Assembly: GCA_016785225.1 (NCBI GenBank)
Contig: JAFBJZ010000879.1
Location: 303,501-367,500 of the forward strand
Length of the DNA: 64,000 bases
From: Psettodes erumei
Lineage: Eukaryota; Chordata; Actinopteri; Pleuronectiformes; Psettodidae
Direction of reading: 5' to 3'
In this document: piece by piece, positions 22,086-32,309 of the stretch
Numbering within the stretch: position 1 is the first letter of the stretch
How the letters are laid out: every line of letters begins with the position of its first letter
Translations under genes and position numbers: made by a program
The notes under the pieces: generated by a model
Told to the model about the DNA's origin: nothing
Seen by the model: only the letters and a program-made list of their open reading frames with translations
The model's database searches: none

Positions 22086-23322
22086 CAGGCTTTTCCTCAC
22101 AGCGTTTATTGTCATATGTACAGTAAAGAAACACGTTTCCCTGTACAATGAGATTCTTACTTTGCTGTCCACTCAGAGTACCAGCAATAAGTAATATAAA
22201 AATGAAGAAAAAAATAGATAACACAGAACGTAAGTAAATAAAAAAAAAATAGTAACTATAAAGAAATAACTGTACATCAGTGCAAATGGCAACATCAGTG
22301 CAAATGGCAATGTAAACTATACCTCGTGCAAGAGATGGCTGGTTTGTAAACATTAAAGTGTTTAAAGTGACTTGGCGTTAATTAAAGTGACCTTAGCAAT
22401 TGAGGGTTCTGATGGCAGTGGGGTAGAATGAGTTTTTCAGACGGGTTGTCCTACATTTCACACTCCTGTACCTCCGTCCTGAGGGCAGGAGTGTAAACAG
22501 TCCATGTTGTGGGTGGGTATTGTCCTTTATAATGGTGGCAGCTCTCCTGTGGACTCTGCGGTGGTAGATGCCGTGCAGAGAGGGCAGTGGGTGCCTGATG
22601 ATCCTCTCGGCTGTCTTTACCACTCTCTGCAGGCGTTTGCGGTCCATGGTCGTAGTGCTGCCATACCACACAGTGATTGCATTGGTCAGGCAGTTCTCTA
22701 CAAAGCAGCTGTAGAAGTTGCTGAGGATCTTTGTGGACATGCCAAACTTCCTCAGCCTCCTCAAGAAATACAGCCGCTGTTGAGCTTTCTTGACCAGCTG
22801 TGTTGTGTTGGTGGTCCACGGAGGTCCTCAGTGATGTGGACGCCCAGGTATTTAAAGCTGCTCACCCTCTCCACTTCAAGCTCCCGGATAAACAGTGGCT
22901 GATGAGGTCTCCTCCCTTCCTCATGTCCACTATCATTTCCTTCTGTCTTGTCTGTGTTTAGGGTGAGGTTGTTGTCCTCGCACCATGACACCAGACTGCC
23001 CACCTCTGTCCTGTAGGCGCAGTGATACGCCCTATCACTGCAGTGTCGTCAGCAAACTTCAGAATGATGTTGTCCTTGTGGGAGGCGACGCAGTCATGTG
23101 TGAACAGGGTGTAGAGGATGGGGCTGAGGACACATCCCTGTGGGGTTCCGATGTTTGTGATGATGCTGGCTGATGTGTTATTTCCAATCCTGACAGACTG
23201 GGGTCTGCCAGTCAGAAAGTCAAACAGCAGAGGGTCAGTCAGTTTGTGGGTGAGAGGGATCGGGTATTGAAGGCAGAGCTGTAATCCCAAGAGCATCCTG
23301 ATGTAGGAGTCTTTGTTTTATC
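22086..23322 (-). mobile_element. L2/CR1-group LINE, 5'-truncated, minus strand
   Basis: On the minus strand the RT starts mid-palm (SSAFNT) at about 23320-23280. It continues with FLTGRPQSVRIGNNTSA, GTPQGCVLSPILYTL and FADDTAVIG (catalytic box, FADD form). Then come VSWCEDNNLTLNTDKTE and VERVSSFKYLGVHITEDL, and the C-terminal domain FTLLPSGRRYRS, ending with RTLNC at about 22393. The 3' UTR has the TTTATTGTCAT-type tail near 22105. Truncation at the 5' end is the normal outcome of target-primed insertion. At least two frameshifts are present. Confidence 0.85.
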
Positions 23323-24279
23323 CTGAGGCTGTACACAAAGCGAAAGGAGGGGGGGCCGAGGACTAGTAAGTGTCAGAACTACTGTCCAGGAGGAAACGGC
23401 AAACCTCCAGGAATATATCAAGAAAATGGCCCCCAAAGACCAACTCCTAAGTGAATGCCTCAGGCAACAAAAGCCCAGAAGGGATGAGGAACCATTGGGC
23501 CCATCATGGAAGGACAAGCCCTTGCATGGCATGTACCACCGGCAAATTGAGGAAGTGGCTGATATGGACAAAACATACCAGTGGCTGGAAAAGGCTGGAC
23601 TGAAAGACAGCACAGAGGCAATAATCATGGCAGCACAGGAACAGGCCCTAAACGCCAGAGCAATAGAGGCCGGGGTCTGCCACACCAGACAAGACCCCAG
23701 GTACAGGCTGTGCAGAGAAGGTCCTGAGACAGTCCAACACATCACAGCAGGGTGTAAGATGCTGGCAGGCAAGGTATACATGGAGCGGCATAACCAGGTA
23801 GCGGGCATAGTATACAGGAACATCTGTGCAGAGTATGGACTGGAGGTCCCAGGGTCCAGATGGGAGACACCCCCAAAGGTGACAGAGAACAAACAGGCCA
23901 AGATCCTGTGGGACTTCCAGATCCAGACTGACAAGATGGTGATGGCCAATCAACCTGACATAGTGGTGGTGGATAAACATCGGAAGACAGTGGTAGTGAT
24001 AGATGTAGCAATCCCTAGCAATAGCAACATCAGAAAGAAAGAACATGAGAAGCTCGAGAAATACCAAGGGCTGAAAGAGGAGATAGAGAAAATGTGGGGT
24101 GTGAAGGCAACAGTGGTACCAATAGTGATCGGGGCACTAGGGGCGGTGACCCCTAAGCTGGAAGGATGGCTCCAGCAGATACCAGGAACAACCTCAGAGA
24201 TCTCTGTCCAAAAGAGCGCAATGCTAGGAACAGCTAAGATCCTGCACAGAACCCTCAGACTCCCAGGCCTCTGGTAGAG
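23322..24279 (+). pseudogene. R4/Dong-like ORF, C-terminal endonuclease part
   Basis: From LYTKRKEGGRGLVSV the frame is open to the stop at 24279. Numbering from Met 23426, a knuckle occupies residues 93-110 with pattern x-x2-C-x8-H-x4-C. The first Cys expected in the family is Tyr93, so the finger is damaged. Residues 178 onward read QPDIVVVDKHRKTVVVIDVA, the PD...D core of the restriction-like endonuclease fold. The end (SAMLGTAKILHRTLRLPGLW) closes the protein. This is the best preserved piece of the element and would nick target DNA to prime reverse transcription. Confidence 0.85.
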
Positions 24280-24458
24280 GACCCGAGTCTGAAGGAGACA
24301 CTGCCCAGGTGGGCGAGAGGAAGTTTTTTTTTTTTTTATTTCTGGATAACATGAAAATACTCATTGAGTTAGAGTACTTAAAGATAAGATAAGATTTATA
24401 ATGTGTCACTGAATACCTCAATTGGGCACAACCATTACTAGGTATATCCGCCTTCCAC

Positions 24459-25309
24459 TAGTGGTGGGCAGATCGATCCAAATATCGATAGTATCGATAC
24501 CAAGTTGGTATCGGTATCGGATCAATACTAGCCTGGTGAGATCGATTCTTTACTTTAAGTTCGGCTCTTGTTTGCAATGCTGCGGTTTCGGCAAAGAGGA
24601 AACAGCCAGGTCACTGGACTCACTGCTCCTGTCAGGGCCGAGCAGGCACACTTTGCTCCCCCTCCCCCCTCTTGTGTTTAGATGTTGCACTGTGACATGA
24701 GTTATGTGACGTGATTTAGATGTGCAAAGCAAACAAACAAGCAAGTTGCTGACTCAGCTTCATCAGCACAGGCACAACAGGAGAATGGCAGAGAGGAAGA
24801 GGAGTGCAGTGTAGCTGTATTTTCAAGCCGAAAATGAAACAACAGCTAAATGTGAGATTTGCAAAAAACTTGTAAGGTATAGTGGAAACACTACCAATTT
24901 ACATAAACATCTAAAAAACAATCCCAAAGAAAACATGGAGCTGCAAGAATGGAGAGAGGAGAGAAATCCGCCAATTTAATTTAATTTTTGTATTACGGTT
25001 TCTCAAAAGTACTTGTTTGTTTTTTTTTTTTTTTTTAATGATTTGTGTGCACTTTTTATTTAAGATTTTTCTTAAAACATTTGATAATAAAGCATTTTCT
25101 ATTTAATTATAAACTATGCCCTGATTCTGTCCTGAGTTTTAACTATTTAATAATAAAAAAGGAAACATCACAAAAAACACTTAAGGCCATGGAAATTAAC
25201 TGAGGTTTAGCAATTCAATGATGCATCCACCTTATTTATTGAGTATTGGTATCGTATCGGTATCGGCGATACTGGCCCGTATTTACTTGGTATCGGATCG
25301 ATACCACTA
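24459..25309 (+). mobile_element. Short hAT element with ATCGAT-rich ends and 8-bp target duplication
   Basis: The 851-bp unit begins TAGTGGTGGGCAGATCGAT and ends GGATCGATACCACTA. It is flanked by identical CCTTCCAC at 24451-24458 and 25310-25317. Sub-terminal sequence is rich in overlapping ATCGAT, GATACC and GGTATCGG blocks at both ends, candidate transposase-binding sites. Inside is one BED-finger frame with a premature stop. No catalytic domain is present. Confidence 0.93.
24785..24979 (+). pseudogene. BED zinc-finger frame of a hAT element, with early stop
   Basis: From ATG 24785 the frame reads MAERKRSAV and then TAG at 24812. Beyond the stop the same frame continues LYFQAENETTAKCEICKKLV and GNTTNLHKHLKNN to 24979. 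The stop falls at the position of the aromatic residue conserved in BED fingers. The last ligand position carries Asn instead of His (HLKNNP). So both an early stop and a lost zinc ligand mark this copy as inactive, unlike the two other BED frames in the window. Confidence 0.75.
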
Positions 25310-25679
25310 CCTTCCACTCCACCTTATTAAAGCCCCACTATTCTGCCCCTGCTCGTGTATGTGCGTGCATGCAATGAAGAGAATCCACAGACATCTCTTC
25401 TTATTTTAAGAATAAATATTAGAACAGGAGAGAAAGAAATGACAAGGGAGCAACAGAGGCTTAGTGAGGAGAAGGAGAAGGAGGAGGACGGAGTAGAGGA
25501 AAAGACAGAGCAAGATACACAGCCAGCATCAATAACAGATACAATAAATGTGCACCTTATGCCTTATATATTCATTACACAATAAAACATAATTGTTGTG
25601 GAACTCAAAATGTTAACTGTACTGTTATTAGTCCGTGCACATTAGATCATTAGTAATATTGAATATAACACAAAAACCA

Positions 25680-25842
25680 AGGTGGCATTTCCTGAAGTCT
25701 TTCTGATAGATTTCTACTGGCCAGTTTACTACAACAGTATAATGATATCCTGAAATTATGGCTTTTAGTTTTGGTGTGCCACCCCAAGATTTTAAGTGTC
25801 CCCATCTGGCCACACCTATGAAAAATTTCTGGAGGCGCCACT
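25680..25842 (-). mobile_element. hAT-like element end, solo fragment
   Basis: On the minus strand it begins CAGTGGCGCCTCCAGAAATT and continues GGTGTGGCCAGATGGGGACA, a pattern I know from the end of a fish hAT-type element (CAGTGGCG start). The opposite end is not found, so this is a truncated piece with uncertain length. Confidence 0.5.
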
Positions 25843-26139
25843 GGGTTTGTTGCCCTTTCTTGTTGTCTAGTGCTTCTCTATTTCTGTCTTGCCCTGTCCT
25901 CATCTGCAGGTACCTGACTTCGAAACCTCACGATCCAGATCTGACAACTGCTCAACAATCACTATTATTGTCATCATCATTACTGATAGTGGTATTAGAG
26001 GTAGTAACGGTTTTACTCCATAACAGTACATACATTATGATTAGTATCATTGTCATTAGAACAATCAGTGTTTAATCACACTGATATGTGCAATTGCTCC
26101 TGCCCCCCCGCCAACTGTCCTTCTGCTCTGTACTCCTCC

Positions 26140-26228
26140 TCCTTCTTTTTCACTGTGTAAAGTGCTTTTAGATAATGTATACTGTGAAATGGCACGAGAC
26201 AAATAACATGTGATTGGATTGGATCGCC
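26140..26228 (+). mobile_element. L2-like LINE or SINE 3' tail
   Basis: GTGTAAAGTGCTTTTAGATA is followed by CTGTGAAATGGCACG and a short TGATTGGATTGGAT tail. This is the diverged form of the common fish L2 3' end (TGTAAAGCGCTTTGAG type, ending in a short tandem ATTGA repeat). Confidence 0.6.
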
Positions 26229-26514
26229 ATACTAACCTTCAATCACACTGTAACCACGCCCTGAAATATCCCATGCTTTATTGTCCTTCTCTAAATCAGA
26301 CCATAATTTACAAAACAAGCATCATGTAGATGAACGAGTTGCACTTAGCAACTGAGACCATAAACTCACTATAAAGATGTTTACTGAAGTCATAAATCCA
26401 ATGAGAAGTAGGCAAATTTTCTCATAGACTTCTATACAAACACTTCTTTTTGCAACTAGTGGAGTTACCCTCTAATGGTGATCAATAGAATACAGGTTTA
26501 AGGAGTTCTGGAGC

Positions 26515-26690
26515 AGGTTCACACTCACAGTCACACCTACAGACAATTTAGCTATGCCAATCAATCTGCATGTCCCTGGTGGAGTGGGAGGAAGCCAGAC
26601 GCATGCAAAAAAGAAAGGTCCTGGTTAAACTTCTTGCTGTAAGGCTATTATGCAAACCACTGCACTATTGCACTGCATGTTTTGTTGCCC
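26515..26690 (+). repeat. Dispersed teleost repeat (TTCACACTCACA type)
   Basis: The ordered phrases TTCACACTCACAGTCACACC, GACAATTTAG, CATGTCCCTGG, GTGGGAGGAAGCCAGA, CTTCTTGCTGTAAGGC and AACCACTGCACTATTGCAC match a very widespread fish interspersed repeat in diverged form. I recognise the pattern but cannot assign a class. Confidence 0.55.
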
Positions 26691-27864
26691 AAAACAATAT
26701 ATCTACATATTATTTATTATGCTCATATACAAACGTTTCATTTGCAAACACAGAATAAGTCAGAAATATTATGTATTATATTTATTGCCAATATTTGCCA
26801 ATTAGTCATCTCATCTACATATATTGTCACTACACACAAACAATAAATAGTTCACGTTATGCAAGTAAAAGGTGTTATTGCTTCTGTGATCAGGCTCTTG
26901 CCTGTCTACAGGACTAATTGCTGTGGCTTTCGAGGCTACCCCAGGACTATCGAATTAACCTCTTCCTACTATTCATTCATCTCACTCTATAGAATTTCAG
27001 GACTACATTTTTTTCTTTATTTTCATTTCTACTTTTTTCTTACCTTTCATGATCTACATTTGACCCTTGACTCATTAAAGTTCTGCATCTTTTTTATTTA
27101 TTTTTTTTTGTCAGGAACAAAGCCTCAGATAAATGATCAGAAATCACACACTGGTGGTTTCCGCTAACATCAGCATGCCTGTCTTTCTGAAACTGTTTTG
27201 GCTACTTGAAAAAACTCAATCTTTTCGATGGTCTTACTGCCTGTGTGAGTACTGGTTAAGTCTCCTGTGCTGAGTGACTGAAATCGTCTGTCTTTCTGTG
27301 AAGCATCCACTTCTGAATGAATGCTTTTTCACTCTGACCGTCTGTACTGCTACTACTACTGTATGCTATATCACTGCACTGAGAGTCCTGATGGTCTCCT
27401 GATTACAACACACACATACATACACAGAGGCTGTCTCCCAGCATAACTAATTGTAAGATTTCATGGTGGTGACAGCAAACGGAATGTGTGTGTCTGTCTG
27501 ACCATTACGGTAATAATGAGAACAAATGAGAGCCATCCATTTGCTGCCTGGCTGCTGATTGGTCCGGATGGCCAATATGGTGCTCAATCATCCATCTTCC
27601 AGCCACTCCCTTTGACAATTGGTTGACAACCTGCTGGGTGGGCATCATCATAGAGTTGTTTGTATATGTTTTAAATTGCCTTATTTGGAAATGTCAATAA
27701 CTGAATTAATTTTTGTTTTTCCAACCACTCGCATTGTGCGCATTAAAACCAAAATTAATGTAACATTAATCTTAATATACTGTATATATTATTATGTATA
27801 AAAAATGTGTAACCACACAGATATATATTTTTAAAGGGTATACCCATACCTTAATTATTTTTGA

Positions 27865-27905
<41 letters not shown>

Positions 27906-28018
27906 GCCAGCTTTTGTAGGAAACACAACAAAGTGTGCCAGACCAGGATTGGCCCTGGCAATGTTAGTGCCCGAGGTGAGATTTGAGATCTGCCTCCCCT
28001 GCCCTGCTCACAGCCAAG
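26691..28018. other. Spacer with (ATT)n, no gene recognised
   Basis: A (ATT)n of about twelve units lies at 27870-27905. The remainder is AT-rich with no recognisable coding sequence. Confidence 0.5.
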
Positions 28019-28026
28019 TATTAAAG

Positions 28027-28680
28027 CAGTATTTCTCAAATAGTGGGGCACACCGCCAGCGATGCCAGGGAGGGCCCGTGTGTATATGCTTTTTTTTTGC
28101 CATACTAGAATAAAGTGTAATTGCACATCCATTACAGTAGTTGGCGGTGGCGCTGTCATTGTCAAAGTGTGCGCAGGGAGTATTAGCTCCATGGTGTAGG
28201 GTTATTTTTGCACCGAGCAACCAAAGTGCAGGATACAAACCCTTAAGAGACAACATGGAAATTTTTTTAAAGGTATGAAAAGAAAGGCGGAGAAGGACAG
28301 AGATAATGAGACAAAACAAAATCATCTGAAAGCTAAGAAGAGGAAATATAACTAAGTGTATTTTGCGCTTGGCTTCACTATGACTATGGTGGGAGATGGG
28401 GAAAGTCCGGTGTGTTTACTGTATCTAAAAATGCAGCATGACAGCATGAAGCATGAAAAAAAAATGTTAACAAAGTTATTCTTTGTTGTAAATTAAAATC
28501 TATTTCTTTCTTTATTTGTTTTCTTTAATGTTAATGAGGATACAATGCCATGCAGAGGTGTACTTATAACAATTTTATAGATAAATGATACTATTTATAG
28601 TCACGACGGAGAGTGGGGGGGGCCTAAATTGTTTTCTTCTTCCTAGGGGGGGCGTTACAGAAAATAATTGAGAAGCACTG
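28027..28680 (+). mobile_element. Charlie/ZBED5-like hAT remnant
   Basis: The 654-bp unit starts CAGTATTTCTCAA and ends TTGAGAAGCACTG, an 11-of-13-bp inverted repeat of the Charlie-type CAGxGxTTCTCAA form. It is flanked by TATTAAAG (28019-28026) and TATTAAAC (28681-28688), an 8-bp duplication with one difference. Inside, about 28275-28450, the plus strand reads RKAEKDRDNETKQNHLKAKK and VYFALGFTM, the N-terminal region of ZBED5-like transposases, ending soon after a degraded finger (CLLY where C-x2-C is expected). The rest of the transposase is deleted. Confidence 0.85.
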
Positions 28681-28688
28681 TATTAAAC

Positions 28689-29491
28689 ACTTACCCCCCA
28701 TTTAAAAAAAGAGATTCTTTTATTTAATGTTGGAACATATAATATAAACAACACTGATGATGTGTCCAAGGTTGTGCATCAGTGGATGTTTCTGTAACTA
28801 AATGTGAAACACTTTAAACATATAACTATACAAATGCAAACAGACAAAAAAGAACAGTATAAATAAAAGTATATACTGTACAAATAACACATAAAAATAA
28901 TAACAATTTCGAAAATTAACACAACCAAATGGAAATCAGACAAAATCATGGTGATGGTCGCGCGATACAATGGTACTGTGAAGGATCATGGGACTGTTGG
29001 TGTATTACATCAAATTTACATCGCTAAATTTACCAGTTGGTGAATGGCGGTGTATTTTGTTAGCAACTGACCGCCATAACTGAGATGTGTGTGGCAGTTA
29101 GTAAGATCCAGCCAATGTAACCATCATGCTGATCGTCACGCACTTGGAGTTATGTGGTTAAAAAAGTATGTGTTTACAACATAAAACACTTGTGTTATAG
29201 CTTCCCTTCATTTCGCACTTGTCACATTACGAAACTAACATCGCAGTGGTCATACTGTTGGAAAAAAATGATCACCTGCAACCTGGTATTTTGTGCCAAT
29301 GCCAGGGGCCACCCTTGAGCCAGACTTCACAAAATGCAACATAAAATTGTATAAATAATGTTTTTAATTGTGCTTGGAAAATGGCTAATGTCTACCACAA
29401 TAGATAGACAGATAGATAAATAATTAAAACTCAGTTTTGCAGTAGAGTTTGGCTAGAAGAATGTGAGCTACTGTTATAACGGTAGTAAAAC
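28689..29491. other. Spacer, no gene recognised
   Basis: AT-rich DNA. I can support no gene or repeat here. Confidence 0.5.
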
Positions 29492-29504
29492 AAGCATGTT
29501 TTTT

Positions 29505-30153
29505 TTTGTTATTAAATTTTTTATTTTTGTTTTATTTTTATTATTGAAGAAAATACAGCTCATACATGTTGCTCTTAATTTTATATACAAATCCTCCAGT
29601 CTTATCATCTAAGCTGATATGACAAGAAAAATAGGTTAAAAAAAAAGAAAAGAGAGAAAGAAGAAAAAAAAATCACATAATTACAAAAGCACCTACACTA
29701 TCATGGCACTCCTATACAGTTAAACTTATAACTGGATTGATAGGCAACCTAATTATCCAAAAAAAAGAGAGAAATTATAATAATAAGTAGAAAATAACAA
29801 TGACAACCGTTATAATAAATAATTTGTCTGCCCCATATGCACCTTCCTTTATCCATGATTTCTCCTGTTAACAGTATCTTATCATGGGGTGATAACAGCG
29901 GTGACAAGAGCAACAGCAACACAAGTTATAATAATAATAATAATAAATTAAATAAAGATAGATTGCTGCATCCATGTATAACACTGTAATAGTGTAATTA
30001 TTGAACAGAAACAGAGAACAGAACCCAATGAGTGGAGTCAGAAACTGTTTTTTTTAAAAATCATTTTATCCATCATCTTGTCTATAAGTTGCTAGATAGT
30101 TTATCCAGCTCTTCCAGTAACTTTCAAACTTATCTTGTTCAAGCCTGAGAATG
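29505..30153 (-). mobile_element. 5'-truncated LINE with 13-bp target duplication
   Basis: The block is bounded by AAGCATGTTTTTT at 29492-29504 and again at 30154-30166. A longer T-run continues at the left edge, which is a poly-A tail on the minus strand. Direct repeats of this length with an A-tail are the signature of target-primed reverse transcription. The body is AT-rich 3' UTR-like sequence with no recognisable RT, so only the 3' end was inserted. Confidence 0.65.
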
Positions 30154-30166
30154 AAGCATGTTTTTT

Positions 30167-31345
30167 AAATGTCTTTTTATGCAGTACTATACCGTTAATT
30201 GTAAGTTTGACACCTCAAATGCTTTTTACCACATAAAATTTGATAACTTGATTGCAAAGTACTTTACAGGGAACCAAGTTATCTGAAAATCTTTTATCAG
30301 TTATAAAACATGAGATATCTCACAATAGTCTGTGCTGTAGGCACAGAGATAGCAGTGGAAAAGGTAGTCCATAAATTGCCTCTCTCCTGGCCAAACTGCA
30401 TTATTGTACTCTGTAACAAGCTAATTCTGTTTTTGTACAGAACCACAAGCACATGTAAACAGAGCAGCTGGTGTTTGGAGAGTGAAGCTCTTCCTGTCCA
30501 AATACTAATGAAGTTGCCCTTGCACCACATACAGAATGATGTAAACTAAGCAGTACACACATATTGGTGTTGGAATGTGAGCATGCACTCGAATTATTTA
30601 ATTTCTGAACACTGAAACACTGAACACTGTCGCTTGCCCCTAACACTGAAACACTGAGCACGATAATTTTTTTTCTGAATTTCCTTTCATTTCGGATTGT
30701 ACTGTTGTTCCCACCAACAATACAATACTGGTTCTTGTTTTGCTGATGTACAGTTCTTATCCAGCAGTGTAATAGATGTGACAGTCTTCACTCAGGCTAT
30801 TTTCTGTTTCGCTCTCCCATTTACAGAGGAAACAGACTTCCTGCCACACAGGTCAATCAAATGGCCACCAGGGGGCCTTCATGTCTCAGTATTAGCACAC
30901 TCACAAACAAACACAAGCATGCATGCATGCACACACACACACACACACAGGTACTCAAAACGGAAATAAAGTGAATGGAGTAAATGAGCTTGAGCAAATG
31001 CAACACAAAACACATGAAAATAAAGAAAAGGTACAGACTGGTCCTTTAAAATCTTGTTAGTTGAGGAGAAAAATGATGAATATCTGTGCTAAATTTTTCA
31101 CTGAACACAAATTTTAACATGACTCATTTCAAACATTTACCTCTCAGTCTGAACCAAAGTAAACAAAGACAGTAGCCTGTTTCATCTGAGTGAACTTGCA
31201 TATTCATCTGGTTATATTTCATTTCTTCACATGTGGTTTCCTTTCATTTCTGAAGCAGACAACCAAAATTACAATGTAGGTGTGAGAAACAATTGCGTTT
31301 GATGATTAGCCCCAGTTAAATCACAATCCATCAAATCAAACTACC
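30167..31345. other. Spacer with (CA)n
   Basis: A (CA)n run lies at 30931-30949. Several short open frames exist but carry no motif. No gene is recognised. Confidence 0.5.
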
Positions 31346-31349
31346 CACC

Positions 31350-31445
31350 TTGGCCTCCAGTTCTACTGTAAGGGACCTTAGAGTCATTATATTGAAAGAA
31401 ATGCCCTTTATTTCACACATAACTACATTCACAACCAGCCAGCGA
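31350..31445 (+). mobile_element. L2/CR1-like RT C-terminal fragment
   Basis: The plus strand reads SSTVRDLRVIILKEMPFISH, the degenerate form of the 'LGVIFDxxLSFxxHI' segment after the RT palm in L2-like LINEs. No adjoining RT sequence is recognisable. Confidence 0.45.
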
Positions 31446-31699
31446 GCCACAGCCTCAAACATGTAAACAAACCTACTGCAAGTACACCCAGATGCTGAGC
31501 CCAATGATGCTAGCCATAATAGCCATTTCAGGAAGTTACTTTCTGTATTTATTTTGGGCGAGGCTGGGAAATATTGTACACTCTTCTGTCCAATTTTTGT
31601 TGATTTTCTGCAATGGAGATGGAAAAAAATGACCAACAGAGCCACAATGGCCACATTTATGGGAAATACATTACATTGAAATTACCCTCTGATACAATA

Positions 31700-31885
31700 T
31701 GCCACCAAATGTCAGGGAACTCCTAAGACCAGTGGACCCAGATGCAAAGAGAACCCAGTTCAGAGATTTATCAAATTTGAGATGTTGAAGCTGAGGATCC
31801 AGAAGAATCCATATGAATGGTAGTCCTCATCAGCAGGGGGAGTAGAGACTACGACCTGGCAGAGTTGAGTATTTGATGACACACC
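31700..31885. mobile_element. LTR-like segment, copy 1
   Basis: GACCTGGCAGAGTTGAGTAT and its surroundings (31838-31885) recur in slightly changed form at 36788-36832 in the same orientation. The upstream GTGGACCCAGATGCA resembles the LTR/primer-site junction of fish gypsy elements, and a similar phrase occurs at 53932-53950 beside the gag start. Assignment as a gypsy LTR is inference. Confidence 0.4.
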
Positions 31886-31889
31886 CTTC

Positions 31890-32240
31890 CTTTGTTCCTG
31901 CAATCACACAGATCTACAGGAGTACACAGTGACAGTCATGAACTACATCAAGAAGTGTGTGGACCATGTTAGAATCACTGTGTGCTCAGAATCAGAAACC
32001 CTGGATGACAGGTGAAGTTCGCTTCCTGTTAAAGACCCAAGATACATCTTTCAGAGAGTGAGATATAGCAGCTCTGTAAACTGCAAGGAATGAGCTGGCT
32101 CAGGGAATCAGGACAGCTAAACAACATTCAGACATGGCTCCCAGGACAGAAAAAAACAGATTGGAAGCCAAACAGACAGCGAGAAGTCTCTGTCCACAAA
32201 ACAGAGATGTTTCCCAAAGCCATTTCTGAACCTAGGGACC
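31890..32240 (+). mobile_element. LINE fragment (endonuclease-RT linker)
   Basis: The plus strand reads LQEYTVTVMNYIKKCVDHVR and then, after frame changes, ARNELAQGIRTAKQH. This is the linker found between endonuclease and RT in fish L2/CR1-group LINEs (compare 61655-61880). It probably belongs with the RT piece at 35040-35830, separated by the BEL/Pao element. Confidence 0.55.
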
Positions 32241-32309
32241 TCTCAAAGAAATTTGATGACTGCGACAAACTGTGTCCACTAAGTCATAACACCTTCAAGT
32301 AGACCAAAG

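Larger units (their letters stand above)
20421..24345 (+). mobile_element. R2-group LINE (R4/Dong, Rex6-like), interrupted
   Basis: Two plus-strand coding parts belong to one element. The left part (20554-21741) has the N-terminal region and the start of RT. The right part (23322-24279) has the C-terminal region with a zinc knuckle and a restriction-enzyme-like endonuclease. The middle of the RT, including its catalytic YxDD box, is absent, and the gap is occupied by an LTR-like piece and a minus-strand LINE. After the stop at 24279 a short 3' UTR ends near a T-run at about 24326-24340. Elements of this group cut specific or semi-specific targets with the restriction-like domain. Confidence 0.85.

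Noticed and set aside
22504..22902. Plus-strand frame of 132 codons
   Set aside because: Antisense of the minus-strand LINE reverse transcriptase.
23239..24067. Long minus-strand frames opposite the endonuclease region
   Set aside because: They are shadows of the well-conserved plus-strand R4/Dong-like protein; no motif is seen in the minus frames.
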